A stretch of 64,000 nt of DNA from Pseudotabrizicola sp. GTDB lineage: Bacteria > Pseudomonadota > Alphaproteobacteria > Rhodobacterales > Rhodobacteraceae. The translations under genes and the position numbers were made by a program. This document shows positions 36,400 through 45,672 of the stretch, one piece after another; the first letter of the stretch is position 1; each line of letters opens with the position of its first letter. The stretch covers positions 186,001-250,000 of the forward strand of contig NZ_JAUXOV010000070.1 of the NCBI RefSeq assembly GCF_030684215.1, in the 5' to 3' direction. Below the pieces are notes generated by a model, which was not told the DNA's origin, searched no databases, and worked only from the letters and a program-made list of their open reading frames with translations.

Positions 36400-37755
36400 T
36401 TAAACGGCTGCCGAATGCTGCGCCTTGGTCTGGTCATAGGCATCAAAGGCCCGTGCCACCATCCGAGCCAGAGGCCGGGCCTCGGGCGGAATGGAAAGTC
36501 CTGTGGCATCCAGCTTGACCATCCCGTCAAACCCGTCTGCCGCGTGGTGCAGCAACGCGTTCAGCCGCTCTGGTGTGCAGTCAAAGTCCCGCAATATCTC
36601 GGCCCGGTTTACATGGAAGTCGCACATCAGCGCTTCGATGATCCGGGCACGCATCTGGTCTTCCCCGGCAAACACATGGCCGCGATGGGTGGAAAACTGC
36701 CCGGCCCGGATTGCTTTGGTGTAGTCTGAGGTTCCGCTGGCATTCTGCGCAAACCCTTGCGGAAAGCGGCTGATCGACGATGCGCCAAGCCCAATCAGAA
36801 CCGGGGCGGTGTCATCGGTGTAGCCCTGAAAATTCCGCCGCAAAGTGCCCGCTTTCAATGCTTTTGCCATGCCATCGGCTGGCCGTGCGAAATGGTCGAT
36901 GCCCACCTGATCATAGCCGTCCCACCGAAACAGCTCTGCCGCCGTCTCGAACAGACGCAAGCGTTCTTGCGGGGTCGGAATCGTGTCCGACGGAATCATC
37001 TGCTGGCGGCGGCTCATCCATGGCACATGGGCATAGCCGTAAAGCGCCACCCGGTCCGGTGTCAGTGTCAGCAGCTTTTGGACCGAATCCGAGATGCGTG
37101 CTTTGGTCTGATGCGGCAGGCCATACAGAATATCGGCATTCAGACTGTCCACACCACGATTGCGAATCATGTCGGCTACGCTACGCGTTAGCTCATAGCT
37201 TTGTTCGCGCCCGATGGCTTTCTGGATTATCGGATCGAAATCCTGTACCCCGATTGAAGCGCGGTTCATCCCGGATGCGGCCAGCGCATCCAAACGCTCG
37301 GCGTCGATCTCATTCGGGTCGATCTCGACCGAGAATTCGGCGTCTTTGCCCATTGGCACCGTCTCGAACACCGCTTCGGCCAGACGTAGCATCTCGGGCG
37401 CGGTCAACAGCGTTGGCGTCCCGCCGCCCCAATGCAAGCGAGAGAGTGTAACGCCGCGCGGCAAATGCCGCCGCAACATCGCAATTTCTGTCCGCAAGGT
37501 CTGTGCATAGGCGATTACGGGCGTGTCGCTGGTTGTGCCTTGGGTGCGACAGGCGCAGAACCAACACAGCCGCCGACAGAACGGCACATGCAGATAAAGC
37601 GAAATTGCCGATCCCTCTGGAATTGCCTCGACCCAGTCTGTGAACAGTCTATGATCTACGGACCCGCCAAAATGCGGGGCTGTGGGATAGCTTGTGTAAC
37701 GCGGAACGCGCGCGTCAAAGAGTCCAAGCCGTGCAAGTTGCGGTTCATATGTCAT
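36400..37755 (-). CDS. hemN: Oxygen-independent coproporphyrinogen III oxidase
   Basis: A 451-residue radical-SAM enzyme that oxidatively decarboxylates coproporphyrinogen III when oxygen is absent, in heme synthesis. The [4Fe-4S] motif CX3CX2C is Cys60, Cys64 and Cys67 in 'VPFCRRLCWFCACR'. The N-terminal 'YDQRVPRYTSYPTAPHF'-type segment reads 'DARVPRYTSYPTAPHF'. The ATG at 37753-37755 begins homology; the in-frame extension to 38007 enters fnrL and is rejected. It shares its upstream region with fnrL and has a perfect FNR box 35-48 bp upstream. It is not HemW, because it has the HemN trip-wire and substrate residues. Confidence 0.95.
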   Translation of the reverse strand: MTYEPQLARLGLFDARVPRYTSYPTAPHFGGSVDHRLFTDWVEAIPEGSAISLYLHVPFCRRLCWFCACRTQGTTSDTPVIAYAQTLRTEIAMLRRHLPRGVTLSRLHWGGGTPTLLTAPEMLRLAEAVFETVPMGKDAEFSVEIDPNEIDAERLDALAASGMNRASIGVQDFDPIIQKAIGREQSYELTRSVADMIRNRGVDSLNADILYGLPHQTKARISDSVQKLLTLTPDRVALYGYAHVPWMSRRQQMIPSDTIPTPQERLRLFETAAELFRWDGYDQVGIDHFARPADGMAKALKAGTLRRNFQGYTDDTAPVLIGLGASSISRFPQGFAQNASGTSDYTKAIRAGQFSTHRGHVFAGEDQMRARIIEALMCDFHVNRAEILRDFDCTPERLNALLHHAADGFDGMVKLDATGLSIPPEARPLARMVARAFDAYDQTKAQHSAAV

Positions 37756-37789
37756 TCCCGTATCTTCACCAAGCAGAACCAGATCTGCC

Positions 37790-37803
37790 TTGATGCAGAT
37801 CAA
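37790..37803. promoter_or_regulatory. FNR box between hemN and fnrL
   Basis: TTGATGCAGATCAA is a perfect TTGAT-N4-ATCAA site. Its centre is about 41 bp from the hemN start codon and 24 bp from the fnrL start codon. It is probably bound by FnrL itself. Confidence 0.88.
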
Positions 37804-37820
37804 TAGAAGAAAGTGTGGCC

Positions 37821-38573
37821 ATGTCTGTCCACCGTGACATCCGAGCGTCGAACCAGGATTGTGGCGATTGCCCCATTCGTCATCGTGCGGTGTGTGCGCG
37901 TTGCGAAGAGGATGAGCTGATCCAGCTGGAGCAAATAAAGTATTACCGCAGCTATCAGGCGGGCCAGACGGTGATCTGGTCCGGCGACAAGATGGACTTT
38001 GTGGCAAGTGTGGTCACCGGAATTGCCACCTTGACCCAGACCATGGAAGATGGCCGCCGTCAGATGGTCGGCCTGTTGCTGCCGTCTGATTTTGTTGGGC
38101 GTCCGGGGCGGTCTGCCGCGGCCTATGATGTGACCGCGACCACTGATCTGGTGATGTGCTGTTTCCGGCGCAAACCGTTCGAGGAGTTGATGGCCAGCAC
38201 ACCGCATATCGCGCAGCGCTTGCTGGAAATGACGCTGGACGAACTGGATGCGGCGCGCGAATGGATGTTGCTTTTGGGTCGCAAAACGGCGCGGGAAAAG
38301 ATTGCATCTCTTTTGGCCATCATTGCCCGTCGTGATGCGAGCCTGAAAGAGCCCCGCGCCAATGCGGGCGCCATTACGTTTGATCTGCCACTGACGCGCG
38401 AGGAAATGGCCGATTACCTTGGCCTGACGCTGGAAACGGTCAGCCGCCAGATGAGCGCGCTGAAACGCGACGGAATCATCACGCTCGATGGGAAACGTCA
38501 GGTGACAATCCCGGTGCTTGATGCCTTGATGGAAGAAACCGGCGATGACAGTGACGGGGGTTTTCTTGTTTAA
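37821..38573 (+). CDS. fnrL: FNR-type oxygen-sensing transcription regulator FnrL
   Basis: A 250-residue Crp/Fnr-family regulator, active as a [4Fe-4S] dimer under low oxygen. Cluster cysteines are available at C14, C17, C25 (N-terminal 'CGDCPIRHRAVCARC') and C113 ('VMCCF'), as in Rhodobacter FnrL. The C-terminal helix-turn-helix 'ADYLGLTLETVSRQMSALKRDG' has the E--SR DNA-reading residues that contact TTGAT. It presumably controls hemN, ccoNOQP, ccoG and uspA, all of which have matching boxes. The start is ATG at 37821 in preference to GTG at 37815. A box overlapping its own promoter suggests autoregulation. Confidence 0.96.
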   Translation: MSVHRDIRASNQDCGDCPIRHRAVCARCEEDELIQLEQIKYYRSYQAGQTVIWSGDKMDFVASVVTGIATLTQTMEDGRRQMVGLLLPSDFVGRPGRSAAAYDVTATTDLVMCCFRRKPFEELMASTPHIAQRLLEMTLDELDAAREWMLLLGRKTAREKIASLLAIIARRDASLKEPRANAGAITFDLPLTREEMADYLGLTLETVSRQMSALKRDGIITLDGKRQVTIPVLDALMEETGDDSDGGFLV

Positions 38574-38946
38574 AATAGCGGCCTTGAGCCTGATGGTTGC
38601 GCTGCCGGCACAGGCAGGACTGTTGGAGGACGTCAAGCGTTGCGGTTGGTATGCCAACCCCACTCCGGGCAATCATTGGTTGACTGACCGTGACGCCACA
38701 TGGGCCTTGTCCACCCAAGGCGGGCCTCAGGTGCCAGGCTGGCTGGACCTGCCCACAGAGGCCTTCGCCTTTGATGTAGCCTCGAACTGGGTCGAAACCA
38801 ACGGATCTTATGGCTATGGCTGCGCCTGTGTCACCGGGCATTTCGGCCTTGCGGATGAGGGGGAGGTCTACCGCGTCAGCAAGATGGACGCGCTGCCGCT
38901 GGCACGCTGCGAAGCGGACCCCAGCCTGCCCGAAGCCGAGGGCTGA
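38545..38946 (+). CDS. DUF4087 secreted protein
   Basis: A 133-residue protein with a signal peptide ('ALSLMVALPAQA') and the DUF4087 core: 'CGWYANPTPGNHWLTDRDATW' and 'GSYGYGCACVTGHF'. Several Cys suggest a periplasmic disulfide protein. Function is unknown. It overlaps the 3' end of fnrL by 29 bp, so it is co-transcribed with the regulator. A weak terminator follows. Confidence 0.75.
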   Translation: MTVTGVFLFKIAALSLMVALPAQAGLLEDVKRCGWYANPTPGNHWLTDRDATWALSTQGGPQVPGWLDLPTEAFAFDVASNWVETNGSYGYGCACVTGHFGLADEGEVYRVSKMDALPLARCEADPSLPEAEG

Positions 38947-38952
38947 ACGCCC

Positions 38953-38979
38953 CCGGCCTGTTGGGTTTTGCCGGCTTTT
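38953..38979 (+). terminator. Weak terminator after the DUF4087 gene
   Basis: CCGGC (38953-38957) and GCCGG (38970-38974) enclose a 12-nt loop and are followed by CTTTT. It lies 7 bp after the DUF4087 stop, in front of the convergent uspA gene. Confidence 0.45.
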
Positions 38980-38982
38980 GGG

Positions 38983-39828
38983 TCAATGCGCCATCAACAC
39001 CGGCACGGTTGCCTGTTCCAGCATATTTCGGGTGGCCCCGCCCAGAATCGCCTGACGAAACCGCGAGTGGCCATAGGCGCCCATCACCAGCAAATCGGCG
39101 TCTCTGTCGCGCACATGGCGCAGCAGCACGTCAGACACGCGGGGCAGGGTGCGGGCCAGAACCGATACTTCGGCGTGCACGCCGTGGCGCACCAGCATCT
39201 GACACAGCATCCCGCCGGGGTCTGACCGTTCCGGCCCATGAACGGGCGGATCAACCACAGTGATTGTCACCTGCTCGGCTTGCTTCAACAAAGGCAGGGC
39301 GGCGCGCACGGCCGCCATCGCTTCACGCCCTTGGTTCCATGCCACGATGACCCGTTTGGGCGTGGCAGTTGCCAGCCCTGATTCTGGCAACACCAACACC
39401 GGAGCGCGGCCTTCGAACAACGCCGATTCAACGACGGCTTCGGCTTCTATTCCCTGATCCGTGCCATAAGGTCGCGCCAGTATGACCAGATCAGCAAAAC
39501 GGGCGCGTTGGGCGACAATTTCTGTGATGGCGCCGATCTGGGTCACCGCCGCCTCGGTGCTGACCCGCAGACCCGGCCCTTCGGCGGCCACCGCGGCTTT
39601 CACCGCAGCTTCCAGTGCGCGGGCATCGTTGTCGGCGCGTTCTTGCGCGACCTGCAACAGAACGGCGCCCGTTCCGATGTAGGAGTAGCCCATTTGCGTT
39701 CGGTCAACGCCAAGCGCCAGCACATCCAGATGTGCGTCGTTCTGGGCGCAGAACCGCGCTGCCGCGGCGATGGTCAAGGGCACATGCTCCGCTTGGGTGG
39801 CCACGGTAAAGATGGTTTTGTAGGTCAT
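38983..39828 (-). CDS. uspA: Tandem-domain universal stress protein
   Basis: A 281-residue protein made of two UspA domains. The second keeps the ATP-binding pattern in 'GAYGHSRFRQAILGGATRNML' (G-2X-G-9X-G-S/T). The first is less conserved. UspA proteins next to cbb3 clusters are common in Rhodobacteraceae. It is divergent from ccoN; GGAGG precedes its ATG. An FNR box lies 107 bp upstream, so it may respond to oxygen together with ccoN. Confidence 0.9.
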   Translation of the reverse strand: MTYKTIFTVATQAEHVPLTIAAAARFCAQNDAHLDVLALGVDRTQMGYSYIGTGAVLLQVAQERADNDARALEAAVKAAVAAEGPGLRVSTEAAVTQIGAITEIVAQRARFADLVILARPYGTDQGIEAEAVVESALFEGRAPVLVLPESGLATATPKRVIVAWNQGREAMAAVRAALPLLKQAEQVTITVVDPPVHGPERSDPGGMLCQMLVRHGVHAEVSVLARTLPRVSDVLLRHVRDRDADLLVMGAYGHSRFRQAILGGATRNMLEQATVPVLMAH

Positions 39829-39934
39829 GGGTCGCCTCCTCTATCCCTGTCTCGCTTCACGGACCGGAAATCATAGAATGACGCCTGCGCAATGACGCCG
39901 CATTGACCTTTATCAGTCAGAAGCAGACGATTGG

Positions 39935-39948
39935 TTGATATGGATCAA
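39935..39948. promoter_or_regulatory. FNR box between uspA and ccoN
   Basis: TTGATATGGATCAA is a perfect FNR consensus. It is 106 bp upstream of ccoN and 106 bp upstream of uspA, compatible with activation at -41.5 for either gene. Confidence 0.88.
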
Positions 39949-40054
39949 GGCCGCCTGCCGACCTCTGCCCCAAAAGCAATCCTGTCGGAAAGCGCGCGGA
40001 CAGTTCCCCGAATCAAAGAGGGGGCAGATTCAGCCAAAGACGAAGGGACGCCGA

Positions 40055-41653
40055 ATGTGGGATTATCTTAAACTGGTCGTACTTGGCCTTATTGCCGTGG
40101 TTGCGGCAATTGCTGCCAACTACGCTTGGGACCTGGCCTATATGGTCAACGCTGTCACTGTCATGCTTGCGGCTGGCATCACCTTTCTGGTGGTGCTGCG
40201 CGGCGCGGGCGAAGTGAGGACCGTAAACAAGAATGAATATATGGACGGGGTGGTGCGCGCAGGCGTGATTGCAACCGCGTTCTGGGGCGTGGTCGGCTTT
40301 CTGGTCGGCGTGGTCATCGCCAGCCAGCTTGCCTGGCCCGGCCTGAATTTTGAGGCGTTGCAGGGATATGGCAACTTTGGCCGTCTGCGCCCGCTGCACA
40401 CCAGCGCGGTGATTTTCGCCTTTGGTGGCAATGCGCTGATCATGTCGGCGTTCTACGTCGTGCAGCGCACCAGCGCGGTACGGTTGTGGGGCGGAAACCT
40501 GGGATGGTTCGTGTTCTGGGGCTGGCAGCTTGTGATCGTGCTGGCCGCAACCGGCTATGTTCTGGGTGCCACGCAGTCCAAGGAATACGCTGAGCCCGTC
40601 TGGTATGTGGATATCCTGATTACCGTGGTCTGGGTTTCCTTCCTTGCGGTCTTTGCCGGCACGCTGATGAAGCGCAAAGAACCCCACATATACGTGGCAA
40701 ACTGGTTTTATCTGGCCTTTATCATCACCATCGCCATGCTGCATCTGGTCAACAACATGGCCATTCCGGTGTCGGTCTTCTCAAGCCAGTCGGTGCAGGT
40801 CACCAGCGGCGTGCAGGATGCGATGATCCAGTGGTGGTATGGCCACAACGCGGTGGGCTTCTTCCTGACCGCAGGCTTCCTTGGCATGATGTATTACTTC
40901 GTGCCCAAACAGGCCGAACGCCCGGTGTTCAGCTATAAACTGTCGATCATTCACTTCTGGGCGCTGATCTTCCTGTATATCTGGGCTGGTCCGCACCACC
41001 TGCACTACACGGCGCTGCCTGACTGGGCTTCGACCCTTGGCATGGTGTTCTCGATCATCCTGTGGATGCCGTCCTGGGGTGGCATGATCAACGGTCTGAT
41101 GACGCTTTCGGGCGCATGGGACAAGCTGCGCACCGACCCGGTGATCCGCATGATGGTGGTGTCGATCGGCTTTTACGGCATGTCGACGTTCGAGGGCCCG
41201 ATGATGAGCATCAAGGCCGTGAACTCGCTGTCGCATTATACCGACTGGACCATCGGCCATGTCCACTCCGGCGCGCTGGGCTGGAACGGCATGATCACCT
41301 TTGGCGCGCTGTACTTCCTGGTTCCGCGTCTGTGGAACCGCGAACGGTTGTACAGCCTTACGCTGGTTAGCTGGCACTTCTGGCTCGCCACCATCGGGAT
41401 CGTGCTTTACGCATCGGCCATGTGGGTGTCGGGCATCATGGAAGGCCTGATGTGGCGCGAAGTCGATGCCAACGGCTATCTGGTGAACGCTTTCGCTGAT
41501 ACCGTTTCCGCGAAATACCCGATGTATGTGGTGCGTATGCTGGGGGGCCTGCTGTTCCTCGGTGGGGCAATCATCATGTGCTATAACCTGTGGATGACCG
41601 TGCGTGCGCTGCCCTCAAGGGTGACGACACATGCGGCTGTTCCTGCTGAATGA
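40055..41653 (+). CDS. ccoN: cbb3-type cytochrome c oxidase, catalytic subunit CcoN
   Basis: A 532-residue, 12-helix heme-copper oxidase subunit holding low-spin heme b and the heme b3-CuB site. It is the terminal oxidase for low oxygen. Conserved segments are '[15 protein letters not shown]', '[23 protein letters not shown]' and '[16 protein letters not shown]', with histidines for both hemes and CuB. The ATG at 40055 has GAAGGGA upstream. The first gene of ccoNOQP, with a perfect FNR box upstream. An in-frame opening from 39935 crosses this box and is rejected. Confidence 0.96.
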   Translation: MWDYLKLVVLGLIAVVAAIAANYAWDLAYMVNAVTVMLAAGITFLVVLRGAGEVRTVNKNEYMDGVVRAGVIATAFWGVVGFLVGVVIASQLAWPGLNFEALQGYGNFGRLRPLHTSAVIFAFGGNALIMSAFYVVQRTSAVRLWGGNLGWFVFWGWQLVIVLAATGYVLGATQSKEYAEPVWYVDILITVVWVSFLAVFAGTLMKRKEPHIYVANWFYLAFIITIAMLHLVNNMAIPVSVFSSQSVQVTSGVQDAMIQWWYGHNAVGFFLTAGFLGMMYYFVPKQAERPVFSYKLSIIHFWALIFLYIWAGPHHLHYTALPDWASTLGMVFSIILWMPSWGGMINGLMTLSGAWDKLRTDPVIRMMVVSIGFYGMSTFEGPMMSIKAVNSLSHYTDWTIGHVHSGALGWNGMITFGALYFLVPRLWNRERLYSLTLVSWHFWLATIGIVLYASAMWVSGIMEGLMWREVDANGYLVNAFADTVSAKYPMYVVRMLGGLLFLGGAIIMCYNLWMTVRALPSRVTTHAAVPAE

Positions 41654-41668
41654 TCGGAGGGCAGGACA

Positions 41669-42418
41669 ATGGCAATTCTTGACAAACACAAAGCAATCGA
41701 AACCCATGCCACGCTTTTGATGGTCCTCAGCCTGTTGGTTGTGTCTATCGGTGGTCTGGTCCAGATCGTTCCGCTGTTCTATCTTGAGAACACGATCGAA
41801 AAGGTCGAGGGGGTTCGCCCCTACACGCCTCTGGAACTGGCCGGGCGCGACATCTACATCCGTGAAGGCTGCTATGGCTGCCACAGCCAGATGATCCGCC
41901 CGATGCGGGACGAGGTTGAACGCTATGGCCACTACAGCCTTGCAGCGGAATCGATGTATGACCATCCGTTCCAATGGGGGTCAAAACGCACCGGGCCGGA
42001 TCTGGCCCGGGTGGGCGGGCGTTATTCCGACGAATGGCACCAGGATCACTTCATGGATGCCAAATCGGTGGTGCCGGAATCGGTGATGCCGCCCTATGGT
42101 TTCCTGTTCAACCGTGAGATTGACGGGAGATACATCGAAAGCGTGGTCAAAACCCACGCCTTTGTCGGCGTGCCTTACACCAGCGATATGATCGAAAATG
42201 CGCGGGCCGACTTTGCCGCGCAGGCCGATCCGAACAGCGATTCCTCTGGCCTGCAATCGCGCTATGGCGCGGCGGCGGTGCCCAACGGTGCCGATGTGAA
42301 CGTTCGCAACTTTGACGGCCAGCCACAACTGACCGAAGCGGACGCGCTGATCGCCTATATGCAAGTCCTTGGCACGATGGTCGATTTCTCGACCTTCACG
42401 CCCGACGCCAGCCGATAA
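41669..42418 (+). CDS. ccoO: cbb3 oxidase mono-heme subunit CcoO
   Basis: A 249-residue membrane-anchored cytochrome c. One helix (about residues 18-38) is followed by the heme site 'CYGCH' at 68-72 and '[18 protein letters not shown]', diagnostic of CcoO. It accepts electrons from CcoP and passes them to CcoN. GGAGG precedes the ATG. It is 15 bp after ccoN. Confidence 0.96.
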   Translation: MAILDKHKAIETHATLLMVLSLLVVSIGGLVQIVPLFYLENTIEKVEGVRPYTPLELAGRDIYIREGCYGCHSQMIRPMRDEVERYGHYSLAAESMYDHPFQWGSKRTGPDLARVGGRYSDEWHQDHFMDAKSVVPESVMPPYGFLFNREIDGRYIESVVKTHAFVGVPYTSDMIENARADFAAQADPNSDSSGLQSRYGAAAVPNGADVNVRNFDGQPQLTEADALIAYMQVLGTMVDFSTFTPDASR

Positions 42419-42428
42419 GGGGGGCAGA

Positions 42429-42629
42429 ATGGAAACCTACAGCTTTTTGCGTCAGTTCGCCGATAGTTGGGCCTTGTTGTCGTTGTTTTTGATCTTCCTT
42501 GGCGTCGTGGTCTGGGCTTTTCGCCCAGGCAGCAGCAAGGTGCATGACGAAGTGGCCAACTCCATCTTTCGCAACGACAAAAAACCCGCCGAAGCGGAAA
42601 CGCCCAAGCCCCACGTAAAGGAGGCGTGA
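42429..42629 (+). CDS. ccoQ: cbb3 oxidase small subunit CcoQ
   Basis: A 66-residue protein with one membrane helix (about residues 12-34, 'SWALLSLFLIFLGVVVWAF') and a charged cytoplasmic tail. CcoQ stabilises the cbb3 complex against oxygen damage. Start is ATG at 42429, with GGGGGGC upstream; the frame extends upstream into ccoO. It lies 10 bp after ccoO and 4 bp before ccoP. Confidence 0.9.
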   Translation: METYSFLRQFADSWALLSLFLIFLGVVVWAFRPGSSKVHDEVANSIFRNDKKPAEAETPKPHVKEA

Positions 42630-42633
42630 CACC

Positions 42634-43512
42634 ATGTGCGCCAAAAAAGTAACTCAAAAGCCGACGGATGTTCCGACCACTGGCCATATCTGGGACGGGA
42701 TCGAAGAATACGATAACCCGATGCCGCGCTGGTGGGTCTGGGTGTTCTATGCCACCATCGTCTGGGGCATCGGCTACACCATCGCCTATCCGGCCTGGCC
42801 GATGATCAAGGGGGCCACACCGGGCCTGCTAGGGCACTCCACCCGCGGCGATGTGGCAGCCGAGATCAAGCAGTTCGACGACGCGAACAGCGCGATCAAG
42901 GGCCGTCTGGTCGAGGCGGATATGTCAACAGTGTCGCAAGACCCTGAACTGATGTCCTTTGCCCAGAACGCTGGGGCCGCCGTATTCCGCACCAATTGCA
43001 CCACCTGCCACGGCTCGGGTGCAAACGGGATCGAGGGCAAGGGCTATCCCAGCCTGCTGGATGATGACTGGCTCTGGGGCGGTGATGTCGAGAACATTCA
43101 GTTCACGATCACCCACGGCATCCGCAACACTACCCACCCCGAGGCGCGTTATTCCGAAATGCCGCGGTTTGGCGCGGATGAGATCCTTGAAAAGCCCCAG
43201 ATTTCAGAGGTTGTGGAATACGTTCTGAAGCTTTCCGGGCAAGACTACGATGCTGCGCTCGCAGCCGCGGGTGAGGAGGTCTATCTGGACAACTGCTCTG
43301 CCTGCCATATGGAAGACGGCTCGGGTGATATCAATCAGGGCGCACCCAATCTGGCCGATGCGATCTGGCTTTATGGCGGCTCGCGCGATGCGATCACCTA
43401 TTCGGTTGTCAACGCCCGCTTTGGCGTGATGCCCGGATGGAACGACAAGCTGACCGAGGATGAAATCCGGGCCGTGGCGCTGTATGTCCACAGCCGCGGT
43501 GGTGGTCAGTAA
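42634..43512 (+). CDS. ccoP: cbb3 oxidase di-heme subunit CcoP
   Basis: A 292-residue di-heme cytochrome c. The N-terminal segment 'HIWDGIEEYDNPMPRWWVWVFYATIVWG' and a membrane helix are typical. Heme sites are 'CTTCH' (122-126) and 'CSACH' (221-225), with Met ligands further on. It receives electrons from cytochrome c (such as the CycM encoded earlier) and passes them to CcoO. It ends the ccoNOQP operon, and two hairpins follow. Confidence 0.96.
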   Translation: MCAKKVTQKPTDVPTTGHIWDGIEEYDNPMPRWWVWVFYATIVWGIGYTIAYPAWPMIKGATPGLLGHSTRGDVAAEIKQFDDANSAIKGRLVEADMSTVSQDPELMSFAQNAGAAVFRTNCTTCHGSGANGIEGKGYPSLLDDDWLWGGDVENIQFTITHGIRNTTHPEARYSEMPRFGADEILEKPQISEVVEYVLKLSGQDYDAALAAAGEEVYLDNCSACHMEDGSGDINQGAPNLADAIWLYGGSRDAITYSVVNARFGVMPGWNDKLTEDEIRAVALYVHSRGGGQ

Positions 43513-43521
43513 CAAAACACG

Positions 43522-43548
43522 CCCCGGACAGCGTCGTCTTGTCCGGGG
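43522..43548 (+). terminator. Hairpin after ccoP
   Basis: CCCCGGACA pairs with TGTCCGGGG across a 9-nt loop, 9 bp after the ccoP stop. The T content after it is low. Confidence 0.6.
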
Positions 43549-43587
43549 ATATTCCATTTGCGCCGATGCGCCAGACCACTTTGCCCG

Positions 43588-43613
43588 GCCGCATCAGACC
43601 TGATGCGGCTTTA
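43588..43613 (+). terminator. Second terminator between ccoP and ccoG
   Basis: GCCGCATCA pairs with TGATGCGGC across GACC, followed by TTTAAATC. Together with the preceding hairpin it separates the ccoNOQP and ccoGHIS transcripts. Confidence 0.7.
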
Positions 43614-43701
43614 AATCACTCCTATCCTCTACGATTTATCGGCGTTTTATGGCCTTCCGCGGTTATCTGCCACATCGAAACCTGCATCTGCGACGCGCAT
43701 T

Positions 43702-43715
43702 TTGATACAGGTCAA
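43702..43715. promoter_or_regulatory. FNR box upstream of ccoG
   Basis: TTGATACAGGTCAA matches TTGAT-N4-ATCAA with one change. The centre is 67 bp before the ccoG start codon, which would put a -41.5 start site about 26 bp upstream of the GTG. Confidence 0.75.
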
Positions 43716-43775
43716 TGTCTTGCCAGACGCCCCGGCGTAGGAAGACCTGAATAAGCCCAAGATCGGAGCCACTTC

Positions 43776-45209
43776 GTGAGCACCCCAGAAGCCACCGAGC
43801 CCCCCAGCCTTTACGCAGCGCGCGAGCCCATCTTTCCGCGCCGGGTCTATGGCAAGTTCCGCAGCCTGAAATGGTGGCTGCTGGGGCTGATGCTTGGCAT
43901 TTACTATATAACGCCATGGATCCGTTGGGACCGGGGCCCCAGCCTGCCCGATCAGGCGGTGCTTCTTGATCTGGCGCACCGGCGGTTCTTTTTCTTCATG
44001 ATCGAAATCTGGCCGCACGAATTCTACTTCGTCGCCGGTCTTTTGGTCATGGCGGGGCTTGGTCTGTTTCTGTTTACCTCTGCTGCCGGGCGGGTCTGGT
44101 GCGGCTATGCCTGCCCGCAAACCGTCTGGACGGATCTGTTCATTCTGGTCGAACGCTGGGTGGAGGGCGACCGCAACGCCCGCATCCGCCTGCACCGCCA
44201 GAAATGGAACGCCGAGAAGATCCGCAAGAACGCCGTGAAATGGTCGGCGTGGTTCCTGATTGCCATGGCAACGGGCGGGGCCTGGGTCTTTTACTTCACC
44301 GATGCGCCCACCCTGCTGGTCAATCTGTTTACCGGACAGGCAAGCGCTGTCGCCTATCTTACCATCCTGATCCTGACCGGAACCACCTTTGCCTTTGGCG
44401 GCTTCGCACGGGAACAGATCTGCATCTATGCCTGCCCATGGCCGCGCATTCAGGCCGCGATGATGGACGAAGATACCCTGACCATCGCCTACCGCGACTG
44501 GCGCGGAGAGCCGCGCGGCAAGCTGCACAAAGGCGCGATTGCCGAAGGGCAGGGTGATTGCATCGACTGTATGGCCTGTGTCAATGTCTGCCCAATGGGC
44601 ATCGATATCCGCGACGGCCAGCAATTGGCTTGTATCACCTGCGGGCTGTGCATCGACGCGTGCAATGACACGATGGACAAGATTGGCCGCCCGCGTGATC
44701 TGATCGGCTATCTGGCGCTGACAGATGAAACTGCAGAGCGCGCCGGGGCCGCGCCGAAGTCGGTCTGGAAACATGTGTTCCGCCCGCGCACCATTCTTTA
44801 CACTGTGCTTTGGGCCGGGGTGGGTATTGGTCTGATTGTGGCGCTGTTCCTGCGATCGCCGATTGATGTCAACGTGACCCCGGTCCGCAACCCGACGTTT
44901 GTCACGCTGTCGGATGGCACGATCCGCAACGCTTATGACGTGCGTCTGCGCAACAAGCAGGGGGCGGATGCGGTGTTCACCATCTCTGTTCCTTTCGACT
45001 CTGGTCTGGTGGCGGAACTGGAAGGCCTGTCGGGCCTGTCGGTGAACGTGAACGCCAATGAAACTCTGTCGCAGCGGGTCTATCTAAATGCCCCGCGCGG
45101 ATCACAGCCCGCCACCACAGACCGCACCCAGATCCGGCTGTGGTTTGAAGAACTGGGCACGACGAACCGGGTCCATCATGATACCGTGTTCAACGGAAAG
45201 GTAGAATAG
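43776..45209 (+). CDS. ccoG: cbb3 assembly polyferredoxin CcoG
   Basis: A 477-residue membrane protein (RdxA/CcoG/FixG) with about five helices and two [4Fe-4S] centres of the 2x[CX2CX2CX3C] type ('CIDCMACVNVCP' and 'CITCGLCIDAC'), plus NapH-like 'CGYACPQTVW' and 'CIYACPWPRIQ'. It reduces Cu(II) for cbb3 assembly. The start is GTG at 43776 with GGAG upstream. It has its own FNR box. ccoH follows immediately (stop TAG then ATG). Confidence 0.95.
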   Translation: MSTPEATEPPSLYAAREPIFPRRVYGKFRSLKWWLLGLMLGIYYITPWIRWDRGPSLPDQAVLLDLAHRRFFFFMIEIWPHEFYFVAGLLVMAGLGLFLFTSAAGRVWCGYACPQTVWTDLFILVERWVEGDRNARIRLHRQKWNAEKIRKNAVKWSAWFLIAMATGGAWVFYFTDAPTLLVNLFTGQASAVAYLTILILTGTTFAFGGFAREQICIYACPWPRIQAAMMDEDTLTIAYRDWRGEPRGKLHKGAIAEGQGDCIDCMACVNVCPMGIDIRDGQQLACITCGLCIDACNDTMDKIGRPRDLIGYLALTDETAERAGAAPKSVWKHVFRPRTILYTVLWAGVGIGLIVALFLRSPIDVNVTPVRNPTFVTLSDGTIRNAYDVRLRNKQGADAVFTISVPFDSGLVAELEGLSGLSVNVNANETLSQRVYLNAPRGSQPATTDRTQIRLWFEELGTTNRVHHDTVFNGKVE

Positions 45210-45668
45210 ATGTCGGAATTCACAGGTCGCAAAATGGCCATCACTATGGTCAGCTTTTTTGGTGTCATCATCGCGGTCAATTTCCTGATGGCTTACAAGG
45301 CTGTCAGCACTTTTCCGGGGCTGGAGGTTAAAAACTCGTACGTTGCAAGCCAGCAATTTGACACCATCAGGGCCGCGCAAAAAGACCTTGGCTGGACCAT
45401 GACGCCGGATTACGACAACGCCGAAGGCAGGCTCTATCTTGCCTTTACCGATGCCAATGGTCAGCCCGCAATGCTGACTGACCTTTCGGTTCTGGTGGGT
45501 CGATCGACGATCGCGCGCGATGATCAGACGCCAGAGTTCGTAAATGCGGCAGGCCTATGGACCGCGCCAATCAATCTGGAACCGGGAAAATGGCTGCTTC
45601 GCGTCGATGCCCGCGCTGCTGATGGCACGCTGTTTTCGCAACGGGTCGGCATTACGGTAAAGGGCTAG
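45210..45668 (+). CDS. ccoH: cbb3 oxidase assembly protein CcoH
   Basis: A 152-residue FixH/CcoH protein with one N-terminal membrane helix (about 10-30, 'ITMVSFFGVIIAVNFLMAY') and a periplasmic domain with 'GWTMTPDYDNAEGRLYLAF'. CcoH binds the oxidase and helps mature it. The ATG directly abuts the ccoG stop, and ccoI starts 4 bp after its own stop, so the genes are coupled. Confidence 0.93.
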   Translation: MSEFTGRKMAITMVSFFGVIIAVNFLMAYKAVSTFPGLEVKNSYVASQQFDTIRAAQKDLGWTMTPDYDNAEGRLYLAFTDANGQPAMLTDLSVLVGRSTIARDDQTPEFVNAAGLWTAPINLEPGKWLLRVDARAADGTLFSQRVGITVKG

Positions 45669-45672
45669 GACA

